From positions 1 to 39,701 of the forward strand of contig JAFPZP010000024.1 of assembly GCA_017417215.1 (NCBI GenBank): a DNA stretch of 39,701 nucleotides. Reading direction: 5' to 3'. Source of the stretch: Candidatus Rifleibacteriota bacterium (lineage in GTDB: Bacteria; Muiribacteriota; Ozemobacteria; Ozemobacterales; Ozemobacteraceae). Each line of letters starts with the position of its first letter. The stretch's first letter is position 1. Positions 33,271 through 39,701 of the stretch are shown one piece after another. The translations under genes and the position numbers were made by a program. Under the pieces are notes generated by a model. It was not told the DNA's origin, did not search any database, and saw only the letters and a list, made by a program, of their open reading frames with translations.

Positions 33271-34392
33271 TTACTTCTTTTTATAAGTGGCGTAAATAGA
33301 TGAAGCCGGTATTGTTTGAACGAACCAGTCGGTTTCGCCTTTTTCTTCAGCTATTTTAGAAATAGCTTCTATAACCTTAGGTTCATCTTCCTTTTTCACG
33401 CAGATTATAGCATTTTCGTAATTAGTTATTTCGTCTGTGTTTTCACCTATTAAATTCAGGTTTCTCATCGATGTCATCGTTGCACCTGCCGCACCGCAAT
33501 CCATGGCAGCATGAATATAATCTTCACTATGATCAACAGGGCAGATGAAACATATTTCTCTATGAGTATAAATAGTCTTTGGTGGTAAGCTATTGCCGCC
33601 GTTTTCAAAGATACGCTTTCTCCAGGATGTATCTTTTTTGATATCATCTATAGCAGCAATAATCTGTTCTAAGCTTGCAGCATGTGCTTGATAGCCTACT
33701 CTGACCAAAGGGTCGACAGAACCAAACCTGATAGGAGTCTGATACATAAAACCACCACCAGGTCTATTCAGTTTACCTTTTTCAATCAGCAAATTCTGAA
33801 GACCATTAGCATCAAAAGAAGGAACGAGCAAATAAGTCAGTTCTTTTTCAGGGGATATCGTTATTCTAAGCAGTCCAAGGCGGTCTCTTATACCGGTTCC
33901 TTTGCCTAAGCTAACAATAGGAACACCAGCACCCAGTCTCAAAGCTACTTTAGAAATACTTTCACCACTGCCCGACTGAGATTGAATTCCTGTAATAAGA
34001 GTTAAATCATGCAGTAAAGTAACTTTATTATACTTTTCTATATTAACAATGGAAACCTCTCTATCGCTCAGCTCCTGAAGATTCTGAGCATATACAGCCC
34101 CTCTTCCAGCTATTCTAAGGTCGAGTTTTTCAATAAGAAAGGTTATAGTTTTTTCCGCTTCATTGGGGTGAACAATTATTCTAATAATATCTGTTGGAGA
34201 ATCTTCTATCGGATCAGAAAAACCTAAAAAATCAAGCAAAGTAGTTTTAATTCTAATTCTTGCTGTTCTAGCAGATTCCAGCATAACAGAATTAACCCCT
34301 ATGCTTTTTAACAATTCTAAGGCTACTTGGCATAAACCATGATGGATAACTAAGGTTATACGGGTAACTTCTTTATATTCCCTACTTTTCAT
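33271..34392 (-). CDS. Triple P-II-domain regulator paired with DUF1538
   Basis: This 373-residue protein is built of P-II-like ferredoxin-fold units at about 10-103, 124-219 and 278-369. Each has an initial beta-alpha-beta with a hydrophobic strand (T-L-V-I-H-H-G; L-H-D-L-T-L-I-T-G; I-C-F-I-C-P-V) and glycine-rich turns. P-II proteins sense nucleotides or 2-oxoglutarate and control membrane transport. In many genomes they are encoded next to DUF1538 membrane proteins, as here. ATG 34392 is chosen over 34407 because GGAGG (34399-34403) lies 6 bases upstream. It overlaps the DUF1538 gene by 11 bases. The first two units carry glycine-rich loops typical of ligand binding. Confidence 0.82.
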   Translation of the reverse strand: MKSREYKEVTRITLVIHHGLCQVALELLKSIGVNSVMLESARTARIRIKTTLLDFLGFSDPIEDSPTDIIRIIVHPNEAEKTITFLIEKLDLRIAGRGAVYAQNLQELSDREVSIVNIEKYNKVTLLHDLTLITGIQSQSGSGESISKVALRLGAGVPIVSLGKGTGIRDRLGLLRITISPEKELTYLLVPSFDANGLQNLLIEKGKLNRPGGGFMYQTPIRFGSVDPLVRVGYQAHAASLEQIIAAIDDIKKDTSWRKRIFENGGNSLPPKTIYTHREICFICPVDHSEDYIHAAMDCGAAGATMTSMRNLNLIGENTDEITNYENAIICVKKEDEPKVIEAISKIAEEKGETDWFVQTIPASSIYATYKKK

Positions 34393-36541
34393 TCTTAGCC
34401 TCCTCATTAGACTTCAAATGTCTATTCTGGCGTCTTCTAATTCTTATACCAAACATCAGCATTGTTAAAATAGGGAACAATGATGCCATAGAAACGATTC
34501 CAAAACCATCTACGACATTTAATCCACCACCAATACCCAAACCCATAGCAAGAACTAAAGGCACTGTAATAGGTCCGGTAGTAACTCCACCTGAATCCCA
34601 GGATAATCCTGTAAATTCTTCATCGCTATAATAAGTAAGAATCAAAAGAGCCACATAGCCAGGAACAAGGAACCAGCAAGCAGAAATATCCAATATCAAA
34701 CGACAGACTCCGACAAGTAAGCCTGTTCCAACCCCTATAGAAACCGTTCTGACAACGTTTAAACGTTTTACTGTTCCTACTGTCATTTCTTCTATAGTTA
34801 TACCCAACGCATTCAAAGCAGGTTCTGCCATTGTTGAACCGAACCCCATACCGAATGCAAATAATCCGACCAAAGTTATGCCTAATAAAGACAACTGAGC
34901 AGTCCAAAGGACTTCCTTAGTCTTGATATATTCGTAATTACCGGTTTTGCTGTCGTATCGGCTTTCATCAAAAGGCACAGCCTTAATATTGTTGTTATCA
35001 TCAACGACATAAAAATATTTGTCTAACTTTCCTCGATGATTATAAGCAGAAACCATGGCATCTTTATTAAAATTCTTAAAAACAAAACGACCTGCTTCCT
35101 CAGCCTCAGTTTTATAAACCAATGGCAAAGTTCTGCCAATCTGATTTCCTAAAGAAGAAAGCCCTAGCTGAATTCCGGTAGTAAGAATAGACATACCAAT
35201 CAAAGATAGAGCTATTCCCAAAATAGATTCGTCTGCTCTTTTCAATTTGTCTCTTAAAAGGAAAACCAAAACAATCAAAAGCAATAAAACCAATGGAACT
35301 ACAGCAAATATAGCCTGTCTAATTTCATTTTTAATAATAGGAAGAAATTCAACTTTGCCAAAGGCTTTATTTATGGAATTATCATCGGAAGCTTTCCGAA
35401 CATCCTGTTTTGATTGAATTTCATTTTTCTTTGAATTAAACTCTTCTATTTTTTCTGCAAATCTTTCAGAAATCAATTTCTTTTCTTCTTCATTAGCTTT
35501 TCGGCTAAGCCATTCTGCCAAAGAAAGGTTACCAAGCAGCTTTTGAGTCTGATCTTTATTATCGGCTAAAGATAAAATTGCTTTTTTATACTCTTCTGAA
35601 TTTCCAAAATAAGATATTCTTGCAGCTGAGGAGCCGCGCTGGAAGGCAATTATTCTTACAGCCTCTTCACTTCCAAGCATTTTTATAGCATTTGGTCTAT
35701 ATGCGGCAGAGAAGAATTCGATTTCACTCATTGGTTTAGGAGTAGAAGAATTTAAATATAAAGCTACTGCAAATACTCCTAATACAGGGAAGAGCGAAGC
35801 CAAAGTAACGACGCCTAATCCAGAAGCTGCAGAGCTGTTTTTCTTCTTGCTTGCTTTGCTGATACCTATACCCATTGCCAAGACCAGAGGCACTGTTACA
35901 GGTCCGGTTGTTACACCTCCAGTATCCCAGGCAAGATTAATAACATATTTTAAATTGTCATCAAAACTGAAATAACAGGAAATAACCAACAAAATAGGCA
36001 CCAAAACATAAATAAATGGTTTTAAACCTATTCCGAAATAAAAACGAGCCATACCACAGGCAACAGCTACTCCTACTCCAGCCCCGACAGCCCAGACCAA
36101 AAGATTGGTCTCTAATTCCAAGAAACGATATAAAAGAGGGGTAGTCCATGGAGTAACCCCTTCACCAGCCAATCTTAAAGTTGCGATAGAAGGTTCGGCC
36201 AGCGTTGCCCCAAAACCAAGCAAAAGTCCGAATAACATAATTACTACTATATTAGTCTTTTGTGGTAACTGAACCCCTACTCTATCGCCCAATGGCATCA
36301 AACCTAAGAAAAGACCTTCCAAGAACATTGCAAGGCCGACAACAACCATACCTACTCCGAAAGCAACCATAGCTGCGTTTTCTGGAGGAGACTGCAATAC
36401 AATTAATTTAAAAGCAACAAGATAAATTATAATAAAAGATACAGCTTTGATTTGTTCTTTTAATTTGCTTTTAATGTAGTTCCAAATCATTGGCAAAGCC
36501 ACTTTTAATGGGAAATGCAGTTTTTTTCTGACTGTTGCCAT
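34382..36541 (-). CDS. Duplicated DUF1538 membrane transport protein
   Basis: This 719-residue integral membrane protein contains two DUF1538 repeats. Each holds G-F-G-(A/S)-T-(L/M)-A-E-P-(S/A) and W-D-(T/S)-G-G-V-T-T-G-P-(V/I)-T-V-P-L-V-L-A-M-G; the first copy of the latter is at about 205-224 and the second about 470 residues later. Such inverted-repeat-like architecture suits a transporter or channel. A charged, Lys/Glu/Asn-rich, probably cytoplasmic loop (about 285-400) joins the halves. The substrate is not known for the family. The partner P-II protein downstream probably gates it. ATG 36541 is preferred over a TTG at 36556 because GGAG (36551-36554) lies 9 bases upstream. It is first in the DUF1538 - P-II - LuxE - LuxC unit. 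Confidence 0.92.
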   Translation of the reverse strand: MATVRKKLHFPLKVALPMIWNYIKSKLKEQIKAVSFIIIYLVAFKLIVLQSPPENAAMVAFGVGMVVVGLAMFLEGLFLGLMPLGDRVGVQLPQKTNIVVIMLFGLLLGFGATLAEPSIATLRLAGEGVTPWTTPLLYRFLELETNLLVWAVGAGVGVAVACGMARFYFGIGLKPFIYVLVPILLVISCYFSFDDNLKYVINLAWDTGGVTTGPVTVPLVLAMGIGISKASKKKNSSAASGLGVVTLASLFPVLGVFAVALYLNSSTPKPMSEIEFFSAAYRPNAIKMLGSEEAVRIIAFQRGSSAARISYFGNSEEYKKAILSLADNKDQTQKLLGNLSLAEWLSRKANEEEKKLISERFAEKIEEFNSKKNEIQSKQDVRKASDDNSINKAFGKVEFLPIIKNEIRQAIFAVVPLVLLLLIVLVFLLRDKLKRADESILGIALSLIGMSILTTGIQLGLSSLGNQIGRTLPLVYKTEAEEAGRFVFKNFNKDAMVSAYNHRGKLDKYFYVVDDNNNIKAVPFDESRYDSKTGNYEYIKTKEVLWTAQLSLLGITLVGLFAFGMGFGSTMAEPALNALGITIEEMTVGTVKRLNVVRTVSIGVGTGLLVGVCRLILDISACWFLVPGYVALLILTYYSDEEFTGLSWDSGGVTTGPITVPLVLAMGLGIGGGLNVVDGFGIVSMASLFPILTMLMFGIRIRRRQNRHLKSNEEAKNEK

Positions 36542-36555
36542 TTTATTATTCTCCA

Positions 36556-36602
36556 AGAAAAATTTATTAGGTTCTCAACTCTATAAAAGTCGAGAACCTA
36601 AT
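36556..36602 (-). terminator. Terminator after hflC
   Basis: An 11-bp stem, ATTAGGTTCTC (36566-36576) with GAGAACCTAAT (36592-36602), has an ACT/AGT inner extension. On the minus strand it is followed by a T-rich tract (complement of 36556-36565). It lies just after the hflC stop at 36610 and overlaps the leader of the DUF1538 gene. Confidence 0.7.
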
Positions 36603-36609
36603 CTTTATT

Positions 36610-37542
36610 TTATTGTTTTGCGTTCTTTAAATACTTATAAAGGTCTGAATCAGTTGATATAACCAACTTAGAATTTTTGCTAACTGCGGTTTTTTCTAAG
36701 CTTTCAAGAGAACGATAGAAAGCATAAAATTCCGGGTCTTTACTATAAGCTTCAGAATAAATTCTTGCAGCTTCAGCATCAGCTTTACCTATTATTTCAG
36801 CAGATTTCATTCTAGCTTCAGAATTAATCTTTCTAAGTTCTTTTTCCATTTCACCTAAGATTTCTGCTTTCTGTCCTTCACCTTCAGAGCGATACTGGGC
36901 AGCTACTTTATTTCGTTCAGAAATCATACGGTCATAAACCTTTTCAAGAACTTTATCTATATAATTGATACGCTTTATCTGAATATCAATCAATTCAATA
37001 CCATAGGTTAAAACGCTGCCTTTAGAATTATTCAGCATTTCTTCAAGAATTTGTTCTCTTGTCTTGCGAGATCCACTAAGTTCGGCTTCTTCACTAGAAT
37101 CCATAGTTGGATCTTTTTTATAATCTTCGCTTCTTACAAGGTCTACCAGATAATTAGCAGAAATACAATCTCGAACAACAGAATCAATAATGTCATCTAA
37201 TTTGCTTTGAGCACTACTAACAGTTCCAACGCTCTTGTAAAATAGCAATGGATCTTTAATTCTCCAACGGGCAGTGCAATCAACCCATATGAATCTTTTT
37301 TCTTTAGTAGTTATCTGATTTGGAGCGCCATCCCATTTTAAGATTCTAGTATCAAAGAAAAATGCTTCTTCAATAAAAGGTGTTTTAAAATTAAGACCCG
37401 GTTCTCTGACTTCGCCAACAGGAGCACCAAAGCGTGTAACTATTGCCTTTTGTCCTTCTGATACAACAAAACAGCTATTTGCACCAACAACCCAAACAAC
37501 AATAAATAAAAGAACTGCTATTGCAGAAAAACAAGATTTCAT
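36610..37542 (-). CDS. hflC: HflC, SPFH-domain protein of the HflKC complex
   Basis: HflC joins HflK in a large membrane-bound cage that regulates the FtsH protease. This 310-residue protein has an N-terminal anchor (about 5-24) and an SPFH/band-7 domain (about 25-205) with E-G-Q-K-A-I-V-T-R-F-G and G-I-E-L-I-D-I-Q-I-K-R-I-N-Y. A long coiled-coil helix (about 210-265) contains R-S-E-G-E-G-Q-K-A-E-I-L-G and K-A-D-A-E-A-A-R-I. A C-terminal segment ends with S-T-D-S-D-L-Y-K-Y-L. Length and motifs fit the family. Its start lies 2 bases after the hflK stop, as in most bacteria. No ftsH is in the window. Confidence 0.96.
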   Translation of the reverse strand: MKSCFSAIAVLLFIVVWVVGANSCFVVSEGQKAIVTRFGAPVGEVREPGLNFKTPFIEEAFFFDTRILKWDGAPNQITTKEKRFIWVDCTARWRIKDPLLFYKSVGTVSSAQSKLDDIIDSVVRDCISANYLVDLVRSEDYKKDPTMDSSEEAELSGSRKTREQILEEMLNNSKGSVLTYGIELIDIQIKRINYIDKVLEKVYDRMISERNKVAAQYRSEGEGQKAEILGEMEKELRKINSEARMKSAEIIGKADAEAARIYSEAYSKDPEFYAFYRSLESLEKTAVSKNSKLVISTDSDLYKYLKNAKQ

Positions 37543-37544
37543 TC

Positions 37545-38567
37545 TTATTTACCTCCTTCCCATGTCTGTAAAGGGAGTAAAGGAGTTACACCTGTTTTGG
37601 AAGAATCACCATCAACAATTATTATTTCTTTCATTTTAGGATAAATTCGTTCCATTGTTTCAAGATACATTCTTGTGCGTGTTACTTCAGGATACTTTTT
37701 ATATTCGTTTAACAAAGCAATAAAACGATTGGCATCACCCTGAGCGATGTTAACACGTTCCATTGCATAACCTTCTGCTTTTTGCAAAGTACTTTTTGCT
37801 TCACCTCTAGCTTTAGGAACCTGATTATTATATTGTTCCTTTGCGTTCTGTATCATGCTTTCCTTTTGCTGTTCAGCTTCGTTAACTGCGTTAAAAGCAG
37901 TTTTAACCTTGCTAGGAGGGTTTACATCCTGGAATTTATATGTTTCTATGCGAACGCCTATATCATATTTTTTCAGGCTCTTCTGCATTTCAGACTGTAT
38001 TGCATTAGCAAGACTAGCTCTTTCTGTAGTAAGAACATCTGTAACATTGGCATTACCAATTATTTTTCTTGTAGCAGCTTCAGAAATATCTCTAATTGTA
38101 CCAACCGGGTCTTTTATCTTGAATAAAAATTTTACAGGGTCATCTATTTTATATTGAACTATCCATTCTATTTCACTTACGTTCAAATCACCAGTAAGAA
38201 TAAGTGATTCATCTAATCTGTTTCTATTATCATAAGTGGTTCTTCCAGAAGAGGAGTTACTAGTCTTAAAACCAAATTCTTCTTTAAAGATACGTTCAGT
38301 TTTTATCTTATAAGTTTTGTCTATTCCAAAAGGAAGCATAAAATGCAAGCCAGAAGACTCAATAGCAATAACTTTTCCAAGTCTTAAAACGACAGCCTTT
38401 TCTTCTGGTTCAACAGTATAATAAGAAGAAGATAAACCTATTAAAACGACAAATACAATAACAATAATAATTATAGCAGGTATTATTTTTTTGCCATTAG
38501 CCAGATAATTACTAGCTTGCTCTACAATATCTGCATTATTATTCCTTTCAAAATCAACTTTTTTCAT
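37545..38567 (-). CDS. hflK: HflK, SPFH-domain protein of the HflKC complex
   Basis: This 340-residue partner of HflC has a membrane span (about 27-47). The SPFH domain (about 50-230) includes V-E-P-E-E-K-A-V-V-L-R-L-G-K and the F-Q-D-V-N-P-P motif typical of HflK. A coiled-coil region (about 228-290) has A-E-G-Y-A-M-E-R-V-N-I-A-Q-G-D-A. The N-terminus lacks the long glycine-rich stretch of proteobacterial HflK. ATG 38567 is supported by GGAGG, 7 bases upstream on the minus strand. It is first in the hflK-hflC operon and is preceded by a good sigma-70-type promoter. Confidence 0.96.
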   Translation of the reverse strand: MKKVDFERNNNADIVEQASNYLANGKKIIPAIIIIVIVFVVLIGLSSSYYTVEPEEKAVVLRLGKVIAIESSGLHFMLPFGIDKTYKIKTERIFKEEFGFKTSNSSSGRTTYDNRNRLDESLILTGDLNVSEIEWIVQYKIDDPVKFLFKIKDPVGTIRDISEAATRKIIGNANVTDVLTTERASLANAIQSEMQKSLKKYDIGVRIETYKFQDVNPPSKVKTAFNAVNEAEQQKESMIQNAKEQYNNQVPKARGEAKSTLQKAEGYAMERVNIAQGDANRFIALLNEYKKYPEVTRTRMYLETMERIYPKMKEIIIVDGDSSKTGVTPLLPLQTWEGGK

Positions 38568-38606
38568 TACAATCCTCCAAGGAAAGTTAGTCTGATTAAT
38601 TTAAAG

Positions 38607-38636
38607 ATTATACCAAATAGACCATGAATTTGTAAA
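38607..38636 (-). promoter_or_regulatory. Sigma-70-type promoter of hflKC
   Basis: On the minus strand TTTACA (38631-38636) and a perfect TATAAT (38607-38612) are 18 bases apart. The predicted start, near 38600, leaves a leader of about 33 bases that contains the GGAGG ribosome site of hflK. It is the clearest promoter in the window. Confidence 0.65.
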
Positions 38637-38682
38637 AGCAATAAATTTGGTTTCACTTTTTACAAAAAAATAATTTGGGGTC

Positions 38683-38711
38683 TTGTACGACAAAAAGCAT
38701 TGTGATATTAA
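38683..38711 (+). promoter_or_regulatory. Possible promoter of xerC
   Basis: TTGTAC (38683-38688) and TATTAA (38706-38711) are 17 bases apart, about 65 bases before the recombinase start. The leader then contains GGAG (38766-38769). The boxes match the consensus only in part, so confidence is limited. Confidence 0.4.
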
Positions 38712-38775
38712 TATAAGGTGCCCTGTAGTTAAGTGACTTAAGGTTTGAAAAACAGCTTAAACATTGGAGAATATC

Positions 38776-39690
38776 TTGAATATAAAAGAACTTATAGATC
38801 AGTTTTTAGGTTCTTTGGAAAAAGAGCGAAGTCTTTCTCTGCAAACTATTCGTGGTTACAAAAACGACCTTAACTTCTTTGAAAAGTGGCTTTACGAAAA
38901 TAATATAACCGAAATTAGTTTAGCCGAAACTTTAACACCTGCACAAATAAGAAGTTTTTGGGCAGGCAGAAGAAAAGGTGGTTTATGTTCCTCAAGCATG
39001 AGACGTGGGCAATCTGCTTTAAGAGGTCTATTCAAATACGCTATTCGTCATGGTCTTGCCAACAAAAACCCAGTTGATCTAATGGATTCTCCTAAAGTTC
39101 AGAGACCTCTTCCCAAGGCTCTAAGCCAGGAAGATATCAATATGCTCATCAATTCCCCAGATGTTTCAAACTTGTTAGGAATGCGTGACAAAGCAATATT
39201 AGAATTATTGTACGGAAGCGGTTTACGCGTTTCTGAAGTAGCAAACCTGACTTCTGAAGACTTGAATCTGGATTCACAGATACTAGTTGTCAGAGAAGGC
39301 AAGGGAAACAAAGACAGAGTAGTTCCCCTTACCCCAATTTCATGTCAGGCTATTTCCTTATATATAAACAACCGTTTTTCATCAAAGCCAGAATGGCGAG
39401 AAGAAAAACATATTTTTCTAAACCACTTAGGAACTCCTCTTACAGTTAGAAGTATAGCAAGATTAATAGACAAGTATGCACGCCGCCTTGCAATGATGAT
39501 GAATATAACTCCTCATCAGTTCAGACATAGTTTTGCAACTCATCTATTAAATAATGGAGCTGACATAAGAGCAGTTCAGGAAATGCTAGGGCACGCCAGC
39601 CTCTCAACGACACAAATCTATACTCGTATAAGCAAAGAAAAGCTTATGCAAACTTATAGAAACTGTCACCCAAGAGCAGGAGGGAAATAG
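38776..39690 (+). CDS. xerC: Tyrosine recombinase XerC/XerD
   Basis: Xer recombinases resolve chromosome dimers at dif sites with FtsK. The 304-residue product matches the usual length. An N-terminal SAM-like core-binding domain (about 1-90) precedes the catalytic domain (about 108-290), which has all six active residues: R151 (GSGLR), K176 (GKGNKDR), H247 and R250 (HQFRH), H273 (LGHAS) and nucleophile Y282. The start is TTG with GGAG (38766-38769) 6 bases upstream. An earlier TTG at 38764 has no such site. The C-terminal CHPRA motif is typical of XerC. No dif-like site or integrated element was identified next to it, so it is taken as the housekeeping enzyme and not an integrase. Confidence 0.93.
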   Translation: MNIKELIDQFLGSLEKERSLSLQTIRGYKNDLNFFEKWLYENNITEISLAETLTPAQIRSFWAGRRKGGLCSSSMRRGQSALRGLFKYAIRHGLANKNPVDLMDSPKVQRPLPKALSQEDINMLINSPDVSNLLGMRDKAILELLYGSGLRVSEVANLTSEDLNLDSQILVVREGKGNKDRVVPLTPISCQAISLYINNRFSSKPEWREEKHIFLNHLGTPLTVRSIARLIDKYARRLAMMMNITPHQFRHSFATHLLNNGADIRAVQEMLGHASLSTTQIYTRISKEKLMQTYRNCHPRAGGK

Positions 39691-39701
39691 AATTAGGAAT
39701 T
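39691..39701. repeat. End-of-window copy of the AATTCCTAATT repeat (reverse)
   Basis: The last 11 bases are AATTAGGAATT, the exact reverse complement of 22-32 at the other end of the window. It begins directly after the xerC stop codon. With one unit visible, it is presumed to be the edge of the same short heptad repeat. Confidence 0.6.

Noticed and set aside
33682..33909. Plus-strand open frame opposite the P-II gene
   Set aside because: Antisense shadow with no motif or ribosome site.
37782..38157. Two plus-strand open frames opposite hflK
   Set aside because: They are antisense shadows of a clear HflK coding region, with Phe/Ser/Cys-rich composition typical of such shadows.
38776..39690. 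Phage or integron integrase
   Set aside because: Length, motif set and CHPRA ending fit housekeeping XerC; no tRNA, att site, cassette or phage gene is adjacent.

Overview
The window is a contiguous, AT-rich, gene-dense stretch of a diderm bacterial chromosome. It carries about 36 protein genes, no tRNA or rRNA genes, no CRISPR array and no insertion sequence. Markers of a flagellated, lipoprotein-rich, probably anaerobic or uncultured Gram-negative lineage are a FlgJ rod-binding domain, a FlgT-like C-terminal domain, LspA with two Lgt copies, HflK/HflC, a type IV prepilin and many secreted or lipid-anchored proteins. The radical SAM - DUF2344 - RNase G order, the split AccA/AccD and the DUF1538/P-II pair recall deep-branching phyla such as Riflebacteria or Muiribacteria. 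That placement is inference and no single gene proves it.

Layout. Bases 143-7297 (+): TPR protein, minimal FlgJ, Rho, M23 peptidase, TPR/FlgT-like protein, SmpB, AMIN-amidase and GerMN protein. The run is closed by a strong bidirectional terminator shared with a convergent prepilin gene (7347-7706, -). Bases 7811-18635 (+): a long co-directional run with many short overlaps. It holds an NHL lipoprotein, MltG, a BtuF-like binding protein, a second NHL protein, a TPR lipoprotein, an 86-residue unknown, a TIGR03960 radical SAM protein, its DUF2344 partner, RNase E/G and two secreted unknowns. A second bidirectional terminator separates it from the minus-strand unit accD-accA-sigma factor (18692-21552), which is preceded by a gene for a lipoprotein with two CxxCH haem motifs and an FN3 domain (21714-22820, -). 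Bases 23065-27240 (+): lspA, lgt, lgt, rluD, a pilin-like protein and a HAMP protein, closed by a terminator. Bases 27371-30825 (+): a tightly spaced cassette of a membrane-anchored caspase-like protease, an M50B-type membrane metalloprotease, a tandem-GAF class III cyclase and a GIY-YIG protein. Facing it, 30812-36541 (-), is a DUF1538 transporter - triple P-II - LuxE-like - LuxC-like operon, followed by hflK-hflC (36610-38567, -). A XerC/D recombinase (38776-39690, +) ends 11 bases before the window end.

Themes. Envelope biogenesis dominates: peptidoglycan hydrolases (M23, amidase, MltG), lipoprotein maturation (LspA, Lgt x2), secreted beta-propellers and HflKC. RNA and translation functions (Rho, SmpB, RNase G, RluD, sigma factor) are interleaved. 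The most unusual parts are the caspase/M50/cyclase/GIY-YIG cassette and the LuxC/LuxE pair. In that pair the reductase's catalytic cysteine is a serine and the synthetase's SSGTTG-type motif is degenerate, and the two genes are coupled to a P-II/DUF1538 membrane system. Both window ends lie in the same short TCCTAAT-type repeat in opposite orientation, which suggests that the contig was cut at a dispersed repeat.
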